Shown piece by piece: positions 44,226-56,329 of a stretch of 64,000 nt of DNA. Origin of the DNA: Eurosta solidaginis (taxonomy: Eukaryota > Arthropoda > Insecta > Diptera > Tephritidae). The translations under genes were made by a program, and so were the position numbers. The DNA is taken from NCBI RefSeq assembly GCF_040869045.1, contig NC_090319.1:13224314-13288313 (forward strand), written 5' to 3'. A model generated the notes under the pieces. That model was not told where the DNA came from, ran no database searches, and saw nothing but the letters and a program-made list of their open reading frames with translations. Position 1 is the stretch's first letter. Each line of letters begins with the position of its first letter.

Positions 44226-46719
44226 TAGAGATATACGCCGCCGATAAACACCGCCGCCGCCGCCGATTTGCGTAGAGTTGCGCACGCCGCCGCCGAATGT
44301 CAAAAATATCGGCGAGGCGGTGGCGGCGGCGTTTGGCGCGTTACTATATTTTCTACTTTTCTAAGGTTGTCTGGGCCATTTATTGTTCATCTCGAAAATT
44401 GGTCCGATATGGTCGAAAGGGGTATCAAGGCATGCGCATCACTGCTAGTTATAAAAATTCAATTGCGAAATTTAACACTTTCTAACCGTTCAAAAGTGAT
44501 TTGAGAAAACAGGCGCTTTCAATGCCAGCTTAACACGGATTTCGCATCACCGAATTCACCAAGTTATTAAATAAAAACACTTAAAGAAAAGTTATATAAT
44601 AAATGTAAATGATCACTTCGCATAATTTTTCCAAAAAATTAATAAAGAACATTGAATTTAAATAAAATGTCGAACATGTTTTCAAATTGTCTTAAAGTTG
44701 TTAAAAAAGCAAGTCACCCGAAAAAGGTGAAGGCGAAATCAGTGATGCAATATTCTTTAGTAGGCTCCAGTGTTTTAAATTCTCCTTTGAAATGATTCTC
44801 AGCTCATACCTAACCCTCCGATTAGCGGTGAATAAATTCAACGCATCTTAGCGTTGTCGTCTGGCCAGACGAAATTTTACACTATGAACTTTATCCACAA
44901 ATATTTGAATTTTTATTTAAATTTTGAAGAAAACTCGTGGCACACTGTGACTACCCAGAAATACGTTTGAATTTTTATTGATAAATTTTGAAATGAATAC
45001 GAACTATGAGGGCTTATAGGCAATGTTCGTCTAGCCAGACGACAACGCTAATATGTGACATAATCAACTTTGGTACAAAAAATCAAATAAAATAAAAAGA
45101 AAAAAAATATCGATTTCGGAATTATTATAAAGACCGCCTCTAAACTTAAAAAGTCACTAAAGCTTTTCATAATCGGGTGGGTAGCAGTAAAGTTATTCAC
45201 GAAAATAAAGCCTTCTCGTCTGGCCAGACGCCACAAACTATCGGAGGGTTAAGTTGAATATATCTTCCACACATATGAGAAGGGTTTGAAAAACCACTTT
45301 ATTTGCTTAACTATAAAAAAGCGTCTGAAATCTTAATTTTGATTTTCACACTTCATCATTCCACACAAGCCTTCCGGTTTGACATTTCCTAAAGTTGCCG
45401 GCCCTACCCTAACTAGTCCCTTGGAGTGAATCACATTGGATATAGCCTATCAACCATGTTTAAATATGACATACACATGACGGCTCCTGTACAAATGTGA
45501 ATACGTAGGCACATTTTTTAACCAGGTTAGGTTTTGTCCTTCGCAAGAACACTCAAAGTGGTGAAGCAAAAGCTTTCTCAAGAAAGTCGAAAAAATGACC
45601 GGGTGTTCTACTACCCTAACGCAGGGGATAGTGGAACTAGTCTGAAAACTGAAATTGGTCATCCATTATGAGCTCTTATATCATAAGGCCGGAAACGAAG
45701 ACTACTGAAGTCAATGTATCGAACACAAACGTCTGCAAATTTTGGTGTACAACTTTTATCCGAGGTCCTTATAAAGTTTAAGTTATGTAGATGCGCCAAA
45801 GATTATACGATTTTCACCCATGAGAACGCACTTAGATTTCTTATGATTTCGAGGGCGACATCCTTGGCCTAATAGTTACTCCCTAACGTTTCAAGGTGTT
45901 TTTTTGGTGTATCTCGTAAGCATATCGCGACAAAAACATCCCTTAGAAAGTCTTCGGATCTACACCTAGAGCTTCTAGGAAAGTGCCGTCGACGAAGGTA
46001 TGAGTTCGAAGTTGCAATTATATAGCTTCTGTGCTGGCATATGGTATAAGGGCCAAGATGCGTTGTAGCGACTGATGGTTGGGATTGCGGTTGTTCGCAC
46101 GTCGGAAATTGTAGCTCTTAGAAACAGCCGAAAAAACTGAAGGCGCCATTTGGCGCGATCAACAATAAGCCAGCATTGATGCTAATCGTTAAAACTGTGC
46201 CACGATAGGCATGACCCACACAGAGCCACAAATGATTTAAAGAAATCGTGCCGACGACGGGTATTAGAGTTCGCCCAGAATATCTCCTTCGTTGAAACTA
46301 CGCTACAAAAGTGTGACCATTTTAAGTATTTCCCCCTATCTACGCAGGCAGCTACTCCAGAAATTTTTTGAACGTTCCGCGAGATGTTGAGGCAAAAGCC
46401 GCCGAAATGGCCGAAACGTCCTTAAATATATATAAAAAAACATTTCCAAATATTATTTTTTTTAATTTTCGCATAACAAGCCTCCCAGATACTCATCCGT
46501 AAGTTAATGATATTGTTCCAGATCGTCAAACATACCACTGACGTCAACAGTATGTTTCCATATTCATTAGTTGTGGACAATGTGATACTCTGAAGTCCAG
46601 CCATTCAATTCAGAGGTTTACGCCGATCGCTTTGTCGGCGCACCGGCCACGCCGCCGCCGCCGGTATATAATATAGGTTACGCCGCCGCCTCCGATTAGG
46701 TGACCGGCGTAAACCTCTA
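44226..46719. mobile_element. hAT-type non-autonomous transposon (copy 2), split by a piggyBac-like MITE
   Basis: Same ends as 8391-14074 (TAGAGATATACGCCGCCGAT left; CGGCGTAAACCTCTA right), with its own 8-bp duplication TTGCGATG at 44218-44225 and 46720-46727. The interior aligns along its whole length with copy 1 (for example GGCCATTTATTGTTCAT, GGTATCAA, CCTAAAGTTG, TATAGCTTCTGTGCTGGCATA). After removing the inserted 435 bp plus TTAA, it is about 2.06 kb. No transposase frame. The right part has GC-rich CGCCGCCGCCG blocks with an AT spacer (46660-46690) that copy 1 lacks. Confidence 0.92.
44814..45248. mobile_element. piggyBac-like MITE with palindromic boxes
   Basis: The ends CCCTCCGAT and ATCGGAGGG are flanked by TTAA on the right (45249-45252) and by the one-base variant CTAA on the left (44810-44813). 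hAT copy 1 has the intact empty TTAA at 9002-9005. TTAA duplication with CCC...GGG ends is the piggyBac signature. The 435 bp carry three copies of a 14-bp palindrome, CGTCTGGCCAGACG, at 44858-44871, 45028-45041 (one mismatch) and 45217-45230. The first two are also part of a larger inverted pair (GCGTTGTCGTCTGG against CTAGCCAGACGACAACGC). No coding capacity. Confidence 0.88.
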
Positions 46720-46727
46720 TTGCGATG
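46720..46727. repeat. right target-site duplication of hAT copy 2
   Basis: TTGCGATG, identical to 44218-44225. Confidence 0.9.
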
Positions 46728-47410
46728 TCCTAGGACTACTAGACCATATACTCCAGCTCAGCATCACATCAGAGTAATCCATGGAGTACCCACATGGAAT
46801 TCTCTCGAATCTACTCCAATGGATTCCTCCATGGAGTAACTTCGGGAAACTAGTTTTGAAACTGGTTTTCTTAGTTATCGAAAGGATATACCCTCCTAAC
46901 AGTTTTATTTGATTATTAATATTAATTTTGTAATTAATTATTTGATTTTTCCCGCATGGCAACACAGTCCAATAAACATCGTGTAGTGATTACAATCGTT
47001 AAAAACGAGCAATGATCGGCTTACAATATATTCGTGTAGAAACATGAGTTGGTCCATTGCTGCATTACAGTGGAGTATAATGGTAAATACTCCAGTGGAC
47101 CACATGATCCATCGATTTTTGCAGGGTATATTAAAGCACCAGCCTTCACTCACAGTTGAGTGATAGCGCTAAAAACTATAGTGGTAGTAAAGCTGAAAAA
47201 TGTTTCATTCAAATTTAAATGAAAGTGTAATGCAATCAAAATTAAGTGCACTGCCCCCAACTATGTTATTTTGCAGAGTAAATTTGAAAATGCAGCAGCT
47301 AATGTAAATGGCGGGTGAAATATGTTGTCACACAGAACGCGTTTATTTTGCTTTGGGCGTCGAGATTTTCGAATTAGCTCTGCAGCAAACTCAGAGGGGG
47401 GAAGCGGGAT
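46728..47410. other. unassigned spacer
   Basis: Holds several CCATGGAGTA/ACTCCA-type words (46755-46845 and about 47070-47100), partly inverted, that may be the relic of another MITE; boundaries unclear. No gene. Confidence 0.4.
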
Positions 47411-47645
47411 ATAAGCCGGAGTCATTGGTGCCGTATGTCGTATCGCTGTATCCGTATCCCTAACGTAATCAGCTGTTTATCGTTACGACGGTAAACCAAA
47501 ACCCAATTGGTTGGCTACGATACGGTTACGACCTTAGCGGCACCAATAATCGATTGCATTGATTCTCATAAGGTTGGTCGAATCAGCTGTTATAAGGTTA
47601 CCGATACGGTTACCGATAAAGCACCAATGTCTCCAGCTATAAGTT
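47411..47645. mobile_element. short MITE-like element with inverted ends
   Basis: Left GGAGTCATTGGTGC and right GCACCAATGTCTCC form imperfect inverted repeats, with inner CGTATCG/CGATACG and GGTTACGACC/GGTTACCGATACGG repeats. ATAAG occurs outside both ends (about 47411 and 47639) and could be a 5-bp target duplication, though the last few bases of the ends do not pair. Non-coding, about 230 bp. Confidence 0.6.
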
Positions 47646-49799
47646 GATCCAAAGCACGGCATACAGTGGAGCAAATTTTTAACCTATTTAAATATTTTTT
47701 TGAGATGAAAAGGTTTTGAGATTAAGAAGGGAACTCTGCCAGATTTTAAATTTGTTTTTGTTTATATAAATTTTGTGTGTGCAAATTTCAAAGAAACGGG
47801 AATATTTTTGGAAAATTCTTAATGAAAACCAGTTCACAGTAAACATGGTTAAACAAATTTTTAATTCTCAAAAAAACAAAAAAAAAAAAAAAATTTATTC
47901 GAAAAAAGATATTTTTTTTAACATTTATAAATTTGATTTTTGATGAATGTACTTTCAAAGCCAATAAATTATCTTATTTTCCTTACATCATAGATGGGCA
48001 AAGCTTACTCACATGAGTAGTATTCTCATCACACGCTTTCTTTCGCTCTTCATTTCAGTCGTTGTTGAGTGCGAAAAAGCAATTGCGCCACAGTGGCGTA
48101 AAAACATAATTTTCATATCAGTCCTTTCACATACAGCAACGAGGTAACAAAACAGTCGCTGACACATCACATTTTATTAGATAACAGTTTATGCGCGATT
48201 AAAAATGAATGACAAAAACTTTGGTAACGCACAATGTCTCTTGTGTTACGCTTCTATACAGGGGACCCGGCAATATGATATTAGAAGACATTATAATTAT
48301 TTCCATAAAGATTTTGATATATTTAATTCGAAGTTTGATGACTCTAGTTCCATTCTCAGCTCGGGAGACTATAATTTGTAATGAAATCTTTGACAGGATG
48401 GAAATAACTGTAATGTCAGACGAAATGTTTAATTGTTTTCACCTTTTCTGTCATAATAAAGCATAATAATTTAATATAAACAACTATATAACTCATTTAA
48501 ATTTACAAACGTATAAGATGAAAAGACGATAACAATTGAAGATCAGTCCTAAAAGTTAAAAAAACAGTTTCCTATAGCTGAGCGTTACATTTTTTTTTAT
48601 TATACACATTTCCTTTTTTACACCACTGTAGCGCAATTCCTCTCCCGTTTACCAATCCACCATCACGTTTCAATTTGCACCTATGCCTTACACACATTCA
48701 TACATACATATTTACACACATTAGTGCATGGAAAGAAAGAAAAACATACAATAAGTTAACATTGCTGATTGCTGTGAATTAAAATGTTAGAACAGCGGCA
48801 CTCTGTTAATATGTAAACAAACAAAAATGCAACAGGTAGAGAGAGTACAGAGAGCAAGATGAGTTGAGCGCTTGAGCGAAATTTTACAACAGCAGAGAAA
48901 ATACATAAGAAGTGTTGCTAAAGTGTGTTTTACTAACATTTTTGAAGTATGATTGGAAAAAGTAGTATTGCTTAATATTTTATATATAATATTTTCCGGA
49001 AGAGCTACCTATTTGCCACTTTTATCAGTAAAATTAATATTGGGTACATCCCTTACAGCCAGGGTTTTTGACAAGGAAATACTGTGTTGTTTCAAACCAT
49101 ACATTACAGCAAAAGTTAAGACATTTCTGTCAATAGTGCGATATCCACATCACAAGAAAATGCTTAAGTAACTTTTTTGAAGATATGCTTGAGAAATTCC
49201 CAAAAAAATCCTTAAGCGTTTCCATTGATGCATGTAAAACGCATCTCTTATTTCAAAAGAAAATTATAAAAACGGTAAATACACAAATAAAAGCCTCATA
49301 TGCTGCACACGCGTTTAAAGTTAGAGCTGCAAAACTATCGATACCTTGTTTTAGGGAAAACGTTGGTTTTTGTTTTTTTTTTTTCCAAATTTATGTTGGG
49401 TTCTAATAAGGTTTCAAAATTAAAAATGGCACAACAAATTCGATACCACAGGTTTTTTTGATTTAAAAAACGCCATCGCTTTACTAAAACGAAATTTTGA
49501 TAGTTTAGTGCCTCAAAAAATTATGAGCAAACATATACAAATATTTCTGATGAGGCAAAAGCAAGCTACGCTCCTTTGAGTGCCCATAATTATAAATAAT
49601 AGGGAGTCACATTAAATTTATGTTTTAAAGGCTACGGCCAAATTAAACTTCATAACGATTCCCCTGAGCCCCAAAATTTTGTGTAACGATTAACTTAAAA
49701 AAACGTCTTCCATCTTTCGTAGTTCTTCTAGAACTCCTTGTCAATTTCTTTGGTCATAAAAATTATCAGGTCTGATAGTTAATGGTTCAAACTAAACAA
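47646..49799. other. unassigned stretch, no gene supported
   Basis: About 2.1 kb. The plus frames 48209-48466, 48953-49171 and 49185-49406 are 72-85 codons, AT-rich, with no domain that I recognise. The last two are adjacent (49171 and 49185) and could be parts of one decayed protein, but there is no match to offer. Confidence 0.4.
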
Positions 49800-50185
49800 G
49801 TCGCTCATCACACCTGTCCTGATGTAAGGCTCATAATAATGGACGGTGTCCCGAGAATATGGGATGGCTCTTGGAGTGTATGAGAGAAAAGTTCTCCGGA
49901 ATATTTATGGTCCTGTACGCGATGCCGACGGCGAGTGTGAACCCAAAGGTTTCGCTGGTTAAGTCATGTTATGCGAATGGACAAAGACGCTCCGCCCGAA
50001 GAATGTATTTCGGTCGACACCGCAGTTTGAAGGCAGAGGAAGGGGGTGACCTCCACTGAGTTGGCAGAGGCAGGTGGAGCCAGACTTGATCTCCCTTGGT
50101 GTTCCAAATTGGTTTCAGTTGACGAGAAACAGAGATAGCTGTTATCAAACGGCCAAAATCGCTTAGGCGGTATCGCGCCAATTAA
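49800..50185 (+). pseudogene. RTE-like LINE 3' fragment
   Basis: In pieces it reads like the C-terminus of the element at 34856-37685: ATGAGAGAAAAGTTCTCCGG (ERKVLR-type), RRMYFGRHRSLKAEE and a GDLHWVGRGRW-like segment corresponding to the GRPPLRW block. It ends GGCGGTATCGCGCCAATTAATGATGATGAG, a LINE tail with a (ATG)n simple repeat. Stops and frameshifts are present, so it is a dead 5'-truncated copy. Confidence 0.72.
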
Positions 50186-52290
50186 TGATGATGAGTGAGA
50201 AACTCATGGCGGAACCAGTAACAAGTGACAGCCAGAAATCAGCTGATTAGTAATTTTTTAATTTAATATGACACTTCAACTTCCGACGCAGTACGATTTT
50301 GACATTAGTAGATCGATTTACAAAAACAAAGTACATATAATTGTATTTATGGTTGTAGGTATGTCATCGTATCGAAAATTATCGAAGGCACTATCGACTG
50401 GCGGGACTATCTATTGTTTTTCAGCTCTACTTTAAGTTCCTCAGTCGAGAGTGCACAAAACAGAAAAGTTGAAAGTTTGGTGGTTTTGCCCGTATTGTGA
50501 TATATATGTATATATATTTATTTGTTAAAATAACCAAGTAATAGACGTCCAATAGTTTGTTTACTTTTGCCTAATAACTAAATAAAACCTTCTCATACTA
50601 CTTTTCTTGCTACGAATTACATACACTTTTTCTCAAACACGCGGGAGCACTGACAACGAGTAAACAAGTTGGAGCATTCAATTGAAGCTCCACAAAAATG
50701 CTGCAACAGTCCAATGACGTCTCTCAAATGATAAGCATTGCTTTGTGCGGATAAAACAATTTATTATTTGGCGACCGGTTAACAAAAGTGTTTAGCATTT
50801 GTTAAATAATTTACATTGGTGTGTCGGCATTTTCACGCTAACATATGCAGCGACGCCGACATAAGCAGTGCAGTAGTTAAAAACAAAACAGTGAATTTCT
50901 TTTGTGCTGAGTGTGTAAGGTGTAAGCAGCGCAGTAAACACAATTGCAAGTGGCAAGCAGTGACAGTAATAGCGGCTGTTGTATGAGCAGAAGCGCAATT
51001 TTATATAGTGCAAGAGTGAGGTAAATAAAGTGCGGCTTATAGGCTGTAGGTTGTGTTTGACGAAAAAAATTAATTAATAAATTATTAGAAGTGAATAAAT
51101 GATAAAAATCTTTGCCATAAATCAAATTACATATTCGATGCTGCTTTCTATTTATTAAGTAAAAATTTGTTGGGCAAATGAATACTGCTGGATACCAGTA
51201 GCGCTGTGTACATTTGTATGCTTGTATGTACATATACATATATATGCAAGCTTGAAGCGATTGATTGTAGTGAAAAAGCCATAGTGGATAGAATAAACCA
51301 GTGAGTTCTTAAATAAAGATCAAAAGGTGAATACTTAATAATTTCTATGTATGTACATATGTACGAACGAAGGCAGATATGTATAACAAATGCATCTATT
51401 TTAATATGCACATAACATATGTATGCGTCTGTAAGTAATGCAAAAATATCCCACCCAAAAACTCGTATTTCAAGTGATGTCAGAATCTATGTATGACAAA
51501 AGTAAAGAAGTAAATCCGGTTTTTTCTTTAACATGGAAGCTGGCTGCTTAGTGACGTAGCAGCATATTGTGGCAACGAAGCAAGCAGACAAACGAAAAAA
51601 ATTCTTTGCGAGAAATCTAAAGACGAAGAATAGATAATAAGAAAATGAAAGAATAATGTTTGGGTAATATCTATATATGCATGTATTTTTTATGTCTGTT
51701 AGTAAATTTGTATGAGAAGCCGTTTGGCAGCTTCTCGCATTACAACGTGGCTGCGTAGCAAAACAGCAGCAGCAGCTCTTGGTGCGCCGCTGTTGACGTC
51801 AGCAGCGCTGTTATTGGCATTCATGTAAAAAGCAAGTGTTAGTAATAGTTTGCTGCTTAATATTGTATGTTTGAAATTTGTTTGCGGTGGTATTGTAATG
51901 TATTTATTTTGAAAGTGGTGTTATACAAGTTTTGCAAGTAAATACAAAACTAAACACAACTTCTATGAAATTACAACTAAAAAAATATGAAATACAGAAC
52001 TATATAAAGTGCAAAAGTACCAAAATATTTTGATGCAAAAATATCGAAACGTGAGAGAGCAAACTTCAGTTTTTGTGTTCTTACTTTAGTGCAAATTTTT
52101 TTGTAGAATGGAGTCTTATTACAAATTCACGCAAGTGTGGATAGCTTCCGAATGCTATTCTCCAGCGATCTTTTACATACAGTTCAACAGCTCATAGAAC
52201 TCCCAAGCATTTTATGGGCAGCTACCGAACAATCATATTGTAACCATTAGCGCCATTTAATCGACTGACCTTCTGATTTTTAGGGCGTGC
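50186..52290. other. unassigned, more unique-looking stretch
   Basis: About 2.1 kb with no recognised transposon and no long frame. CCTCAGTCGAGAGTGC near 50441 matches a fly initiator (TCAGT), and 50870-51010 has the GTG/CAG-rich style of a fly 5' leader. CAGCAGCAGCAG lies at about 51764. The sequence could be non-coding exon or intron of a gene outside the window, but nothing in it proves transcription. Confidence 0.35.
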
Positions 52291-52795
52291 AAGTGAAATG
52301 TCCGTATTCCTGCTAGCCGAAGCTCCCGGGGCAAGGCAGATCGATAAATATTGCCTTGCTACGCTTCTCACAGCAGCCGGTTCTATGTATCAGAGCAGTT
52401 TGGGACTTTCCCCGACCAAGAGCTGTCAATTTATTGTAACCTCATTCAATTTGTTGCGCGTCCCTTTCACAAGTCTTCAATTTTGAAGCAGATCCTATCA
52501 GCCGGAGTGCTCCATACTCTCTTGCACCGGGAAGGTTTGGAGAAGAGGTTTTGCTGCATTTTGCGGAAGAAGAATGTACATATGTAAGACTGTCGCACTC
52601 CTGTCAGCGTGTCTCGTGTAAAGGATGGTTTCATCGAACGGGTTGTTCCATATTTCGCCGGCACGTATGAAAAACAAGAAAGTTTGCCATTAATGGTGCT
52701 TGTTACCGAACGTACCGGATCAATATCCGGCAAAGAACAATCAACATCGAGAACACTCCCTTCGGGAGTGTCTTTATCGCTACAGCAGTAGGAAT
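52291..52795 (+). repeat. LINE untranslated-region-like fragment
   Basis: GTTACCGAACGTACCGGATC at about 52703 and ATCAACATCGAGAACACTCC resemble, in opposite orientation, GTTACCGGAACGTACTGGAT ... ATCGATAACACTCCCCAAG at 55280-55400. The two are diverged members of one dispersed family that I take to be the untranslated part of a LINE. The frames at 52298-52791 overlap one another and are not genes. An inverted CACTCCCTTCGGGAGTG stem lies near 52753-52770. Confidence 0.5.
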
Positions 52796-52799
52796 ATCC

Positions 52800-53135
52800 C
52801 GCTAGCTAAAAAAAAAGGACGCTCCTATGATGAACTCTTTGAGCTTTACGCAGATATGAAGATAATGCAGAGAATAAAATACCAAAGGCTTCTCTAGGTC
52901 GCGTTGTGCTAATGGACGAATGCGTTCTGGTCAACAAAATATGGACACCCGCATTTGGTAGCAGAAGAAAGGGGAGATCTCCACTGAGTTGGGAGAGGCA
53001 AGTAGAGGAAGACTTGATCTCCCTCATTGCTCTCAATTTGCATCAGTCATCGTGAAACAGGTATTGCTAGCGTGACTTGTTACGTAACGACCAAAATGGC
53101 CTAACCGGTTTTGCGCCAATTAATGACGATGATAA
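52800..53135 (+). pseudogene. RTE-like LINE 3' fragment, second
   Basis: Shows ELYADMKIM (linker after the reverse transcriptase), SRRKGRSPLSWERQVEEDLI (the GRPPLRW...QVE block of the 34856 element) and ends TTTTGCGCCAATTAATGACGATGATAATG, the same kind of tail as 50161-50190. Frame changes and stops make it non-functional. Confidence 0.75.
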
Positions 53136-53489
53136 TGCCTATGGGCGTACGAGTGCAACAAAGCGTGGGATATAACAGCGAAAAAGGTAAAGAAGCACCA
53201 ACTTAGAACTAAAAACATGTGGCTGAACGGCGTTAGTGTGAGGAGCTTTGAGTGCGGGGTGATAAGAACAATGTCCGAAAATTAACCACAAAATAAAGTG
53301 AGGGACGGAATGGCGACATGGTAAAAGGCGTATAAAATGCGCCTATGTTGTGGAAGGAACTCTACCCTAATCGCTGATGCGGAACAAACGTTCTGCCACC
53401 CGACCATGGAGAATGAAAATGGCAAGACTTGGGGAAAGGACGAACTACCCGCTGAGCTGAGTAGGCGTTTCATGATAAGAAAAGGACCT

Positions 53490-53716
53490 CAAAGATGCTT
53501 TTGACAGCGCAAAAAGAAGTTACCTTGTATTACTATGTATATCCGGATTTGAGTTCACTGGAAAGGTTTCAAGAAATTATTAAATCGGTGAGCCGTACTA
53601 CCAGCTTCGTAAAGATTGAGAAAGCTCTCTTGGAACGATTGGAAACCAAACGAGGTTTCAGACAAGGCAACTACCGATCGTCTGATTTCTTCAACCTATT
53701 GACGGCTATCGCCTAG
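53490..53716 (+). pseudogene. RTE-like reverse-transcriptase fragment
   Basis: MLLTAQKEVTLYYYVYPDLS ... FQEIIKSVSRTTSFVKIEKA, then ETKRGFRQGNYRSSDFFNLL. The block RGFRQG-x-x-x-S-x-x-FFNLL corresponds to reverse-transcriptase motif B of the element at 34856-37685 (GFKQVDPLSCDFFNLM). It stops at TAG 53714; motifs A and C are absent. Confidence 0.75.
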
Positions 53717-54678
53717 ACGGTTAGGTCACCAGCTATCAGCTATAGGTCTTCAAAGTTCTTAATCTGGTCCTGGTTTTGATGTACAAAAAAACCTTTACGT
53801 TTTACTTTTGCAATAATATTCTCCAATAATCTCTACTAGCAAATATGCTTAGTAATAAATCAACTTTTTATTCACCTCGATAATTGTAAAGCTTCCTAAG
53901 CTTTGATAAAGTCACCCACAAAGAGACTTTGCTTTTGATAATTTTTATTGAAAATCGTAGTTGAAAGAAGCGTTCATGTCATGTGGGTGTGCAGCCAGTC
54001 GTCATTCGACCTTTTCATCTCCTACTTTTGTGTTCCATAACAAGCAGAGTAAACAGAAATTAATATAAAGGCAAACACACATTCACAGATACAGATACAT
54101 TTGTCTGTGTCATATAACCTTTTAACCTCAATTTAAACGTTTTAATTAAACGTGTAACATAAAATATTATTTTGAAAGTAAAAATAGCAATAACAATAAA
54201 TACCTACTACTGGTGTATGTATGTATGTATTTACTTTAGGGTGGACATTACAAATGGGATGAGTGAATCTTTTGAGTCTCATCCTTTCAAACTGAAAGGT
54301 CACGGGAAAAGATATAAACCATAAATTTAAGCTCCAATTAGAGACGGTAAAGGCGCGCCGTACAATAGATTGTAGCTTTGCGATGAGCTTCACCCGCCCA
54401 ATCGGGATCAGAATTTATACATACGTTATGCCTGTTACCACTGTATGTATAAACATCTCAATGCATGACACTGGCGGTCCTAATTCTATTAACTTAGGGC
54501 CGCCCTTATTTATATTTGAATAGTGATGTTTGTGACAGGACTTATTGAAATACTTTTTTCCTATTCTATTTTGTGAAATGACGTCGATTTCTCGTATTCA
54601 AAAGAACGAAATGAAGGTAGAAAAATATAGAATTTTGGCTGAACGTAAAGTTGGCAAGGCCTTCGGCTGATCAACCAA
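53717..54678. other. unassigned spacer
   Basis: No gene recognised; a (GTAT)n run at about 54217-54231. Confidence 0.45.
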
Positions 54679-55029
54679 TTGGTGGGTCGTTATTTTGCCG
54701 CAAATTATGTGCTCATTAGTTGCGAAGAGAAAAAATTTGGTGCGATTTCCCAAGTAAGTTTTTTGGACGATTCGCTAAGTTCAGGTGAAATTAACGAAGT
54801 ATTAAGCGAAAATATGCCTGAAGATGACAGAAGTGTGTTTATTTTCTCAGTCAACCAAGCCGCACTAAAGGTCTTAGCCTTATGTGCCGACAACACAAAG
54901 TCGATTACTGAATGTCGCAGATTACTCAATGAGATAAGCACTATAGTATCAGCCTTGCATTACACACTTTCAAGACATCAATGCTGGTTTTACGTCTCAC
55001 TGATAAATGCCTCAAAAACACACTTTTGA
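54679..55029 (+). pseudogene. LINE RNase H-like fragment
   Basis: The 116-codon frame contains DDRSVFIFSVNQAALKVLAL then TECRRLLNEIS, like the SDSQAALKAL ... ECR/L helix of RNase H domains in R1/LOA/I-type LINEs. The first catalytic Asp position and the VPGH block after it are missing. It belongs to a different LINE type from the RTE-like copies, which lack RNase H. The opposite-strand frame 54705-54941 is a shadow. Confidence 0.55.
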
Positions 55030-55229
55030 CCCTAAATAAGTTGATGCTAACAGGTAAGGGTAAGGCTTTTTACTGGACACTGTTTTATGGACGCTTACGC
55101 CGCTGGGATGGGCATCCAATATTACGATAACCTTTGTAGCCGCAGAAGTATAAAGAAGGGTTGCCCACCCTGCAGCATCTGCTGAATCATTGTTTGGAAC
55201 TAAAAATTAAGGGGGTCAAAGGCGCTCGG

Positions 55230-55690
55230 TCAACTATTTTTAATGACCTTAAGAAGGTATCCAAACTCGAAATAAGAGCGGTAGTCATCGGTCGACATTA
55301 GATGGTACTGCAGGACTTGGGGAGTGTTATCGATGGCAATGGTCTCTGATGCAGATCCAGTACGTTCCGGTAACAAACACCGCCAAGGCACTAGCTCGAC
55401 CATCTCCGGAATGATTTGGTGTGACCACATGAAACCTTCTAGGCCATGCCGCCCTCCCACCCATTAGATCCATGGGGAACTTGGGGTTGCCAAAGCCTCG
55501 GCTGTTAAAGAATAATGATTAGCCACGGGTAGGTGAGGCTGACAACTGCGTTGTAGAAGCTATATATTGCGCTGGCAACTCCTTCAGAGGATTGCGCCAC
55601 ACAACCTCTTGAATCAATTTGGTATTTTAGTCGCCTCTTACGACATACCTGCCGCGGGTATATTCTAAGCCCTCTAACCCGCTGCAGCGA
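55230..55690 (-). repeat. LINE untranslated-region-like fragment, inverted relative of 52291
   Basis: On the minus strand it begins CAGCGGGTTAGAGGGCTTAG, continues CCCGCGGCAGGTATGTCGTA and AGGCGACTAAAATACC, and includes GTTACCGGAACGTACTGGAT. I recognise this as a very common fly dispersed sequence attached to non-LTR retrotransposons. The 76-codon frame inside is not a gene. Confidence 0.55.
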
Positions 55691-56329
55691 AACTCTGCTG
55701 ATCTCAGTTGACTCTTAAACCAAATACATACATACACATCTCGTACTCCTTAAGCATTGGTTGCAACATTTTGCATCTGGGCTATTCACCCTACCCAGCA
55801 TACATGAACGTGAGAGCAATAGCTAGGATTTAGTATTGTACACAGAAATACAACCACACCCCATTAGATCACCTTTTAAGTACATACATATGTATGATTG
55901 GAGCATAAAATTTGCAAAAAAAGAACAAAATTTGAGTTACCTTTCTTGAGGTGTTTGTTATGCTTTTGTACAGAAAGTAGTTTAGCTACTTTACTGCTTT
56001 GGTTTTTTGTGTTGCTGTTAAAACTGGAATGGAGTGCTGTGAAACGAAGGCGCGACTACGAGGCGGTGAGGTCGACTAGACAGTGTAGCATGTTAGAGCT
56101 GCTGACGGCAATTGAATTCATATAAGAAATATTTCTTGGTTCGCTACAAGATGTTGCACAACCGTTTTTGTTTTTGTTTGGTTTCTTTTCTCAATGTTTC
56201 TATCTTTTCCCATTTTATATTTACGTTTTTGACCTCCTCTAATCACATTTTGATGTGTTGCTGCTATTTCGATGGTGGTCTCTGTATCACTTAAATTTTT
56301 ATACGTAACCATATGAATCCATATATGTA
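55691..56329. other. unassigned spacer
   Basis: A 75-codon plus frame at 55898-56125 (Cys/Leu-rich middle, basic end) is not recognised. No other feature. Confidence 0.4.

Noticed and set aside
48953..49406. Two adjacent frames as one frameshifted gene
   Set aside because: Suggestive spacing only; no motif in either half and AT-rich composition like the surroundings.
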